A stretch of DNA of 18,937 nt. It comes from Bifidobacteriaceae bacterium. Its GTDB lineage: Bacteria; Actinomycetota; Actinomycetes; Actinomycetales; WQXJ01. Under the pieces are notes generated by a model that searched no databases, was not told where the DNA came from, and saw nothing but the letters and a program-made list of their open reading frames with translations. Positions 13,693 through 18,937 of the stretch are shown in pieces. The position numbers and the translations under genes are program-made. Where the stretch lies: positions 1-18,937 of the forward strand of contig JAITJY010000098.1 in NCBI GenBank assembly GCA_031278675.1, given 5' to 3'. How positions within the stretch are numbered: position 1 is the first letter of the stretch; the number at the start of each line of letters is the position of its first letter.

Positions 13693-13878
13693 GGGCGGCA
13701 TCGTGCGGCGGTTGCCGGAACCTGTGGTTGCCGGAACCTGCGGTGGCCGGGCGGGCGCCATGGTGCGGCGGCTGCGGAACCTGCGCTTGCCGGGCGGGCG
13801 GCATCGGGCGGCGGTTGCCGGAACCGGCGGTTGCCGGAGCCTGCCGCTGCCGGAACCGGCGGTGGCCGGGTGGGCGGG
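13693..13878. repeat. 16-bp repeat family in higher-order array upstream of the helicase gene
   Basis: The basic unit resembles GCGGTTGCCGGAACC plus one base and recurs at least six times, with variants TGTGGTTGCCGGAACC and TGCCGCTGCCGGAACC. Blocks of it are separated by GGGCGGGCGGCATCG-like spacers (about 13691, 13751 and 13795). It fills most of the 13592-13955 gap, in which I see no gene. Confidence 0.88.
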
Positions 13879-13943
13879 GTGTGGGCGGGGAGAGTTTCCA
13901 CAGGGCGCGGGTCGGCGCTCGCGCCCGCAGGGGCGCCGGGCCG

Positions 13944-13949
13944 TAGGCT
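13944..13949 (+). promoter_or_regulatory. -10-like element of the helicase gene, leaderless type
   Basis: TAGGCT ends six bases before the GTG at 13956, the spacing expected for a leaderless actinobacterial transcript. No convincing -35 element is visible. This spacing is the reason for choosing 13956 over the GTG at 13950. Confidence 0.35.
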
Positions 13950-13955
13950 GTGTGG

Positions 13956-16070
13956 GTGTTGCCTACCAGCGGAATCATCGAGTCGCTGGAGCGCGCCGTC
14001 CGGCGCTTGGGCGGCAGCGAACGGCCCGGCCAGGTCAAGATGGCCCTCGCGGTGGGCGAGGCCTTGGCCGAGGGGCGTCATCTCCTGGTCCAGGCCGGCA
14101 CAGGCACCGGCAAATCGTTGGCCTATCTGATCCCGGCGCTGATCCACGCGGTGCAGACAAATGAGCCGGTGATCGTGGCTACTGCCACACTGGTGTTGCA
14201 ACGCCAAATCATGGAACACGATCTGCCGGTGGCGTTAGCGGCCCTCGCTCCCGCACTGGAGCGCCGCCCCACGGCGGCCTTGCTCAAAGGGCGCCAGAAC
14301 TACATCTGCCTCAGCAAGGTGGCCGGCGCCTATCCCGACGAGGAAGAGGACGCGCTGTTCGCCTGGGCGAGCGCCAACCGCACTACGGGCGAGGCTCTGC
14401 CCGCAGAAGTGCTCCGCCTGACCGCGTGGGCGGGCGAGACCACGACCGGCGACCGCGATGATTTCCCAGGTGGCTGTTCGACGCGCGCCTGGCAACGAGT
14501 CTCCGTGACCGCATTGCGGTGTACGGGCCTGAAGTGCGAGTTCGCCGAGGAGTGCTTCGCGGAGCGGGCTCGTGCCGCAGCGGCGGCGGCGGATTTGGTT
14601 GTGACGAACCATGCGATGCTCGCGATGGCCGCAGTCGGTGCGGTCGCCTTGCCGGAGCACTCCGCCTTGGTGATTGACGAGGCCCACCAGCTTGTCCACT
14701 CCATCACTTCGTCCCTGACCGGCGCCCTGACCCCGGCGGGCGTTGAGCGGGCCGCGTCCGCGGTGCGCCGCGCCGGGAGTAAGGAAACGGACCTGGATGG
14801 TGTGGCTCGCCCGTTGGACGATGCCGCCCAAGCACTAGCCGCCGCCCTCGCCTCCCAGCTCATCGGCTTGGATCCGTCTGTTTCACTCAAGCGCTTGACC
14901 GGTGATCTGCCCGAGGGTGTGGCCCAAGCGGTGGGTTTGGTCGCCGCTGCTGGGCGGGCCGCCTTCAGTCAGGTCCATGACCTGCGCGAGTTGACCGCTG
15001 CGCACAAGGCGAGCGTCGGAGGCGCTCTGCTGGAACTGATCGAATTGTGTGAGCGACTCGGGCGGGCCGGCGCGCGCGGCGCCGACGCGCCCGCACCGGA
15101 TCCCACCCGGGACGCTGAAGACGGGACTGGGCGCGGGCCGGGTCGGCTGGGCGGTGGTGGGTCGGAAGGCGGGCTTGGTGGAACGGACGGGCCCGGGCGC
15201 GGGGCGGGGGCGGATGTGGTTTGGGTGGCGGTCGACGAGTGGGGGGATTCGTCACTGAACGTGGCGCCGCTGGACGTGGCGAGCGTGATTGGCCCGGTGC
15301 TGTTGGCCGATGTCAGCGCGGTGGCGACCAGCGCCACGCTGGCGCTGGGGGGCCGGATGGCGGCGGCGGCGCGGTCGATGGGGCTGGCAGACGGCGAGTG
15401 GGACGGGTTGGATGTCGGCTCGCCGTTCGACTACGGGCGTCAAGGGATTCTGTATCTTGCGGCTGACCTGCCCCAGCCGGGGCGGGGCACGGAGCATCGG
15501 GCGGCGCAACAGGCGCGGATTTCCGAACTGATTGAGGCGTCGGGGGGCGGAGCGCTGGGGCTGTTCACGTCGGTGGCGGCGGCGGCCGAGGCCGCCCAAG
15601 TAGTGCGCGCCAAACTCGGCTGCAAGGTGGCGTTGCAAGGGGAAAAGACAATGGCGGCGCTCCTGGAGGAGTTTGTCGATGACAAGGATGCGTGCCTGTT
15701 TGGCACCAATTCGCTGTGGCAAGGCGTGGACGCGCCCGGTCTGACTTGCCGTCTGGTGATAATCGACCGGCTGGCGTTCCCCAGGCCGGATGACCCGGTG
15801 ATGGCGGCTCGCGCCGAGGCGGCTGACCGGGACGGCGCCAGCGGCTTTATGAGCGTGTTCGCCACTCACGCTGCGCTGATGCTGGCCCAAGGAGCCGGTC
15901 GGCTGATCCGCTCAGCGACGGACCGGGGCGTGGTGGCGATCCTGGACCCCCGTCTGGCAACCAAGCGTTACGGATCTTTCCTGATCAAGTCGATGCCGCC
16001 GATGTGGTACACCACATCCCTGCCAGCAGTGGTGGGCGCGCTGCGCCGCCTCAGCGCTGGCGACACCTGA
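13956..16070 (+). CDS. DinG/XPD-family ATP-dependent iron-sulfur DNA helicase
   Basis: A superfamily 2 helicase of the DinG/XPD type that unwinds DNA 5' to 3' in repair. The 704-residue protein has a Q-motif region (RPGQ, 23-26), Walker A QAGTGTGKS (46-54), and motif Ia TATLVLQRQI. The four iron-sulfur cysteines are Cys118 (NYICL), Cys189, Cys194 and Cys200 (RCTGLKCEFAEEC). The DEAH box is VIDEAHQL (239-246). Motif III-like VATSATL, NSLWQGVDAPG, and the arginine-finger motif QGAGRLIR complete the set. A Gly/Asp/Pro-rich insertion of about 50 residues (near 370-420) sits in the middle. GTG at 13950 is an equally in-frame alternative start. The stop is followed by a 36-bp repeat and the convergent GH112 gene. 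Confidence 0.93.
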   Translation: MLPTSGIIESLERAVRRLGGSERPGQVKMALAVGEALAEGRHLLVQAGTGTGKSLAYLIPALIHAVQTNEPVIVATATLVLQRQIMEHDLPVALAALAPALERRPTAALLKGRQNYICLSKVAGAYPDEEEDALFAWASANRTTGEALPAEVLRLTAWAGETTTGDRDDFPGGCSTRAWQRVSVTALRCTGLKCEFAEECFAERARAAAAAADLVVTNHAMLAMAAVGAVALPEHSALVIDEAHQLVHSITSSLTGALTPAGVERAASAVRRAGSKETDLDGVARPLDDAAQALAAALASQLIGLDPSVSLKRLTGDLPEGVAQAVGLVAAAGRAAFSQVHDLRELTAAHKASVGGALLELIELCERLGRAGARGADAPAPDPTRDAEDGTGRGPGRLGGGGSEGGLGGTDGPGRGAGADVVWVAVDEWGDSSLNVAPLDVASVIGPVLLADVSAVATSATLALGGRMAAAARSMGLADGEWDGLDVGSPFDYGRQGILYLAADLPQPGRGTEHRAAQQARISELIEASGGGALGLFTSVAAAAEAAQVVRAKLGCKVALQGEKTMAALLEEFVDDKDACLFGTNSLWQGVDAPGLTCRLVIIDRLAFPRPDDPVMAARAEAADRDGASGFMSVFATHAALMLAQGAGRLIRSATDRGVVAILDPRLATKRYGSFLIKSMPPMWYTTSLPAVVGALRRLSAGDT

Positions 16071-16073
16071 CCC

Positions 16074-16173
16074 GGCGCCGCTCAGTCCCGGGCGCATCAG
16101 CTTGGCAGGCCGCGTGGTGCTCCAACCGGTCGGCCTGGGCGCCGCTCAGTCCCGGGCGCATCAGCTTGGCAGG
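16074..16173. repeat. 36-bp perfect direct repeat between the helicase and GH112 genes
   Basis: Copies at 16074-16109 and 16138-16173 are identical and 64 bp apart. The second includes the last 13 bases of the GH112 gene with its stop codon. Each copy can form a small hairpin (arms GCGCC and GGCGC) just past the stop, so it may be a duplicated terminator for the GH112 gene. Confidence 0.93.
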
Positions 16174-18539
16174 GGACGCCATTCGATGGCGGCCGGGCCG
16201 AGTTCGACCGTGAAACGGTCGCCGGACGGGTCATTGAAGTGCGCGACAACCGATTCGAAGGACGCGTTCGCGGCGGCCAGCCAACCGGTCTTAGGGTAGA
16301 CGGCAATGTCGACCGCCGGGTTGTCCGGCAGGTAGGGCAGGTCGGCCGCGCCCGCCGGACCAGTCGAACCGGGTGCGCTCGCCGGGTCTAGCACGGCTGA
16401 CCCGCTCCGGGCGCCGGGCGCCTCGGCCAACCCCATGCCCCAGGCCAGGACGCGGTGGACCAGCCGCGCGTTGACCGCGTCATACGGCAGGCCGGCCAGG
16501 TACGCGGATCGCCCCGAACCGTAGCGGTTGACCGCAACCAGCACATCGCCCGCCGCCTCACGCACCACGCTGGCACCTTGCTCCAAGGCGTAGACGGCAC
16601 GAGCGGCATCGGGCAACGAAAAATCGGCAGGCAGGTCTGCGGCAACAAGGTGGCCGGGCTCATAGCGGGGATAGCGGCTGGTCGACAGCGAAAAACCGAC
16701 CTCCTGATCAAGGCCCAGCACGTCCGCCAACTGGAACGTGCGGCCCTCGCGGACCAGGGCAGACGGCTCGCCCACCCCGAGGAAGAAGCCGCCGCCGTGC
16801 GTCCATTCCCGCAGCGTCACCGCCAACGCCGGGTCCGCCCACGCCGACCCTCCCGAAAAAGCGGTACCCGCCGGGCCAGCGTTGATAATCGCACCGATAT
16901 CATGCCCGATGCCGTCCCGCGCCACCTCCTCGAAGCTCAGCCACGTGACGTCGAACGGCAACCCGGCCAGGGCTTCCGCCAGCCCCGCGTAGGGCTCCGT
17001 GAACCGGTAGGGCCGGCCGTGCGCCACCGTGTAGGGCAGCCAGGCGCGCAGCGCACCCCATTCGTTCAACACCGCCAACCGGCGGGGCGCCGCCAACGGC
17101 GCGGTGCCGGCGCACCTGGTGTGCAACTCGCGGAACTCGTCGGCGATGCGCTCCGCCACCTCAATGAACCGAGGATTGGCGGCCGCCAATGACGGAGCGC
17201 CGCTCCAGCCGATCCGGTCCACCGGGCGGCGCAACATGGCCCGCCTGGTCTTGACCCATGCTGTCAGGGCCTGCCTGGCCGGGTCGCTGCCCCCGCTGAA
17301 CGCCGCAGGCTGGAAAGCTGGGGCCAGCCGCGCCTCAGTGCATTTGACGCCCCTGATGTCAGCCAGCAGCCGCAGCGTGGCGCCATCCGTCACTGGGCCG
17401 ACCACTGCGTCCAAACCAATCGAGTGGAAATCCGGTCCGTGCGGTTCGGTGCCGATCCACTGGTCCCCGAGGAACATCATGGCGCGGCGGCCTGACCGGT
17501 GCACAATTTGGACTAATTGCCGGGCCTCGGCGGTGACCGCGCCGCTGACAAAATCCATCCAGTCGCGCCAGCGCCGGTTCGGTGGGCGGGACGAGGCGTG
17601 GTAATAGCCCTCGTCAACGAAGTCTTCCGGGGTTAGTCGGTAGCCGTAGGCGGCCGCGAATGCCTCTAGTCCCGCGACCGAGACACCCCCGCCGTAGCCG
17701 TACCAGTCGATGAACTTTTCTCTTGCGCCCGCATCGTAGATCAGCGGGAACTGGAAAAAGAACGTTGTGAAGTTGACCGCCGTGGTTTCTGGGTGGGCCT
17801 CCAGCCATTTGGCGAGGCGTTGCCGGGCCCACTTTCTGCCCGCGACGTGCATCATGTCCATCGACGGATCGTGTGGGATGGCGGGTTGGTGGCTGGTTAG
17901 TTGACTGGTCTGGGCGTCGGCGGGCTGCGGGTTGGCCGCCTGGTTGTTGGTCGGGCTATTGGTCTGATCGAGGTCGCCATCGTTGAGCTGGTAATTGGCT
18001 AGATAATGGCATATCTGTGCGGAGTCCCACATGACCCACACCAAGAACGAGACCGTGTATTGGTGGTACGGCTCCGCGCCGTTGACCAGCACATGGACAG
18101 TTTCGCCCGCCACATCGACGGACCACTGCCCAGGCTCCAGCACGGTTCCGGAGGTGCGGTCCCGCACCTCCCACCACTTGGCTGGCGGATGGTCCAGGTT
18201 GATTTTGAATTGTTCCGCGAAGAAGCCATCCAGCGGCTTGATGAGTAATTTGGCACTGGTCGCAGTGACCGGCAGTGACATCAAATAGAGCTGCTGAATC
18301 TGGTCCGGCCGGGCTTGCACCCATGCCGGATCGCCGTGGTTGACGTAATACTTGGAGTGAATCGGCACACCCGCCTTGGCGAACTGCGGCGGGATTTGAG
18401 TCCCGTCAGAGTCGCAGACCGCATCCGCACCGAGCCGCTGCATCAATTCGATAGACGCCAGTTCCGCCCCGATCTCCGTTGGCCAAGTCACGCGTCCCTT
18501 GGCTGGGACGCCGGGCGGCGGGGCCGACTGCCCACTCAC
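16161..18539 (-). CDS. lnpA: 1,3-beta-galactosyl-N-acetylhexosamine phosphorylase (GH112)
   Basis: Cleaves galacto-N-biose or lacto-N-biose I with phosphate to galactose 1-phosphate and GalNAc or GlcNAc. This is the key cytoplasmic step in use of mucin core and milk-type glycans, best known from bifidobacteria. Family landmarks run throughout: RVTWPTEIG, ADAVCDSDGT, FFAEQFKINLD, KWWEVRDRTSG, HQYTVSFLVWVMWD, NFTTFFFQFPL, and EDFVDEG with the probable acid catalyst Asp309. Further ones are RAMMFLGDQWIGTEPHG, LDAVVG, AFSGGSAW and FFLGVGEPSA. At 792 residues it is longer than usual, partly from an Asn/Gln/Thr/Pro-rich insertion (about 186-226) and a Gly/Pro/Ser insertion near the C-terminus. GTG at 18539 has GGAG seven bases upstream and overlaps the preceding gene's stop (GTGA). 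No signal peptide is seen. Confidence 0.95.
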   Translation of the reverse strand: MSGQSAPPPGVPAKGRVTWPTEIGAELASIELMQRLGADAVCDSDGTQIPPQFAKAGVPIHSKYYVNHGDPAWVQARPDQIQQLYLMSLPVTATSAKLLIKPLDGFFAEQFKINLDHPPAKWWEVRDRTSGTVLEPGQWSVDVAGETVHVLVNGAEPYHQYTVSFLVWVMWDSAQICHYLANYQLNDGDLDQTNSPTNNQAANPQPADAQTSQLTSHQPAIPHDPSMDMMHVAGRKWARQRLAKWLEAHPETTAVNFTTFFFQFPLIYDAGAREKFIDWYGYGGGVSVAGLEAFAAAYGYRLTPEDFVDEGYYHASSRPPNRRWRDWMDFVSGAVTAEARQLVQIVHRSGRRAMMFLGDQWIGTEPHGPDFHSIGLDAVVGPVTDGATLRLLADIRGVKCTEARLAPAFQPAAFSGGSDPARQALTAWVKTRRAMLRRPVDRIGWSGAPSLAAANPRFIEVAERIADEFRELHTRCAGTAPLAAPRRLAVLNEWGALRAWLPYTVAHGRPYRFTEPYAGLAEALAGLPFDVTWLSFEEVARDGIGHDIGAIINAGPAGTAFSGGSAWADPALAVTLREWTHGGGFFLGVGEPSALVREGRTFQLADVLGLDQEVGFSLSTSRYPRYEPGHLVAADLPADFSLPDAARAVYALEQGASVVREAAGDVLVAVNRYGSGRSAYLAGLPYDAVNARLVHRVLAWGMGLAEAPGARSGSAVLDPASAPGSTGPAGAADLPYLPDNPAVDIAVYPKTGWLAAANASFESVVAHFNDPSGDRFTVELGPAAIEWRPLPS

Positions 18540-18868
18540 TTGAGCGCTCCGATGATTGGGTCATTAGCCCACAAGTTCAAGAAGGGAAGGAAAAGAAAGA
18601 CAATCGGCCGCACCAAGACCAAAACGCCAGTGACCACAATTAAATAGCCTACCGGCGAACCGCGCCGCCCCAGCCACAAGGCAGGTGTCCGGGCCAGGCC
18701 TGGCTGGGCGGGTCCCGCCGGCGCCGGGGCTTGGGGACCGGCTGGGACGGGCGGCCGTATTGCAGGGTGGCCCGGCCTGGCTGGGCGGGCCCCGGCGGCG
18801 CCGGGGCTGGCGGTCGGCATCGGACAGCGGCACGGCGCCGTGCCCGGCTGGGCGGCGGGCTGGTGCAC
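18536..18868 (-). CDS. Small proline-rich membrane protein coupled to the GH112 gene
   Basis: About 110 residues if translation starts at the GTG at 18868. The frame remains open to the window edge, so the protein may be longer. The N-terminal part is Pro/Ala/Gly-rich low complexity encoded by repeated DNA. The C-terminal 38 residues are a strongly hydrophobic segment (VGYLIVVTGVLVLV, then RPIVFLFLPFLNLWA) ending NDPIIGALK, either one long or two short membrane helices. Codon use and base composition of the C-terminal part are much less GC-rich than the repeats. Its TGA overlaps the GH112 GTG by four bases, strong evidence that it is translated and coupled to that gene. I do not recognise a family; a role near a sugar uptake system is a guess from context. 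Confidence 0.6.
   Translation of the reverse strand: MHQPAAQPGTAPCRCPMPTASPGAAGARPARPGHPAIRPPVPAGPQAPAPAGPAQPGLARTPALWLGRRGSPVGYLIVVTGVLVLVRPIVFLFLPFLNLWANDPIIGALK
18697..18813. repeat. Direct repeat of about 37 bp in the Pro-rich coding region
   Basis: Copies beginning GGCCTGGCTGGGCGGG at 18697 and 18774 share most of 37 bases and are 77 bp apart. That spacing is not a multiple of three, so the two copies are read in different frames of the coupled membrane protein gene. Confidence 0.8.
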
Positions 18869-18937
18869 TCGCCTGAGCGGTCGGCATCGGACAGCGGCAC
18901 GGCGCCGTGCCCGGCTGGGCGGCGGGCTGGTGCACTC
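18811..18937. repeat. 60-bp perfect repeat (67-bp period) running into the window edge
   Basis: Copies at 18811-18870 and 18878-18937 are identical, separated by GCCTGAG. The second ends exactly at the window end, so more copies may follow. Each contains the palindromic core GGCACGGCGCCGTGCC. Confidence 0.95.

Noticed and set aside
13693..13878. Possible CRISPR array
   Set aside because: Units are short, degenerate and mostly contiguous without unique spacers of uniform length, and there are no cas genes nearby.

Overview
This is a GC-rich window from an actinobacterium (Actinomycetota). The evidence is the codon use, frequent GTG starts, probable leaderless genes, and the order ffh / amidohydrolase / rpsP / KH-domain protein / rimM / trmD, which is typical of that phylum. 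A GH112 phosphorylase for galacto-N-biose or lacto-N-biose suggests an animal-associated, mucus- or glycan-using lifestyle. That lifestyle is inferred, and I cannot name the genus.

Layout. Bases 2-763 hold the 3' part of ffh. An amidohydrolase (1031-2155) follows, then an eight-copy 17-bp tandem repeat and a lipoprotein (2351-2887). Bases 3189-5915 form a tightly packed, partly overlapping ribosome/tRNA maturation operon: rpsP, khpA, rimM, trmD. The usual next gene, rplS, is absent. mgsA (6178-6636) faces a reverse-strand xseA-xseB pair (8230-6807), preceded by a short leader ORF. A small reverse-strand membrane protein (8722-8510) has a perfect CRP-type palindrome upstream. An SRPBCC-like membrane-anchored protein overlaps ispH (9239-11061). 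nudC (11972-11190) is reversed. A major facilitator transporter (12389-13591) and a DinG/XPD-type iron-sulfur helicase (13956-16070) are forward. The GH112 phosphorylase (18539-16161, reverse) is coupled to a small proline-rich membrane protein that runs to the window edge.

The genes are mostly housekeeping. The unusual part is what lies around and inside them. Nearly every intergenic gap carries its own GC-rich tandem or direct repeat, different in sequence at each locus. In at least three places (ffh, ispH, GH112) the repeated unit includes the 3' end of a gene. Many conserved proteins also carry Ala/Pro/Gly-rich or Asn/Gln-rich tails or insertions: Ffh, S16, RimM, TrmD, the SRPBCC protein, DinG and GH112. 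An 11-mer, GATGCCGTCCC, recurs six times in coding and noncoding DNA on both strands. I saw no defence system, CRISPR array, transposase, tRNA or rRNA. The best candidates for something undescribed are this repeat/oligomer pattern, two ribosome-binding-site-driven mini-ORFs (before xseA and before the transporter), and the uncharacterised membrane partner of the GH112 enzyme.
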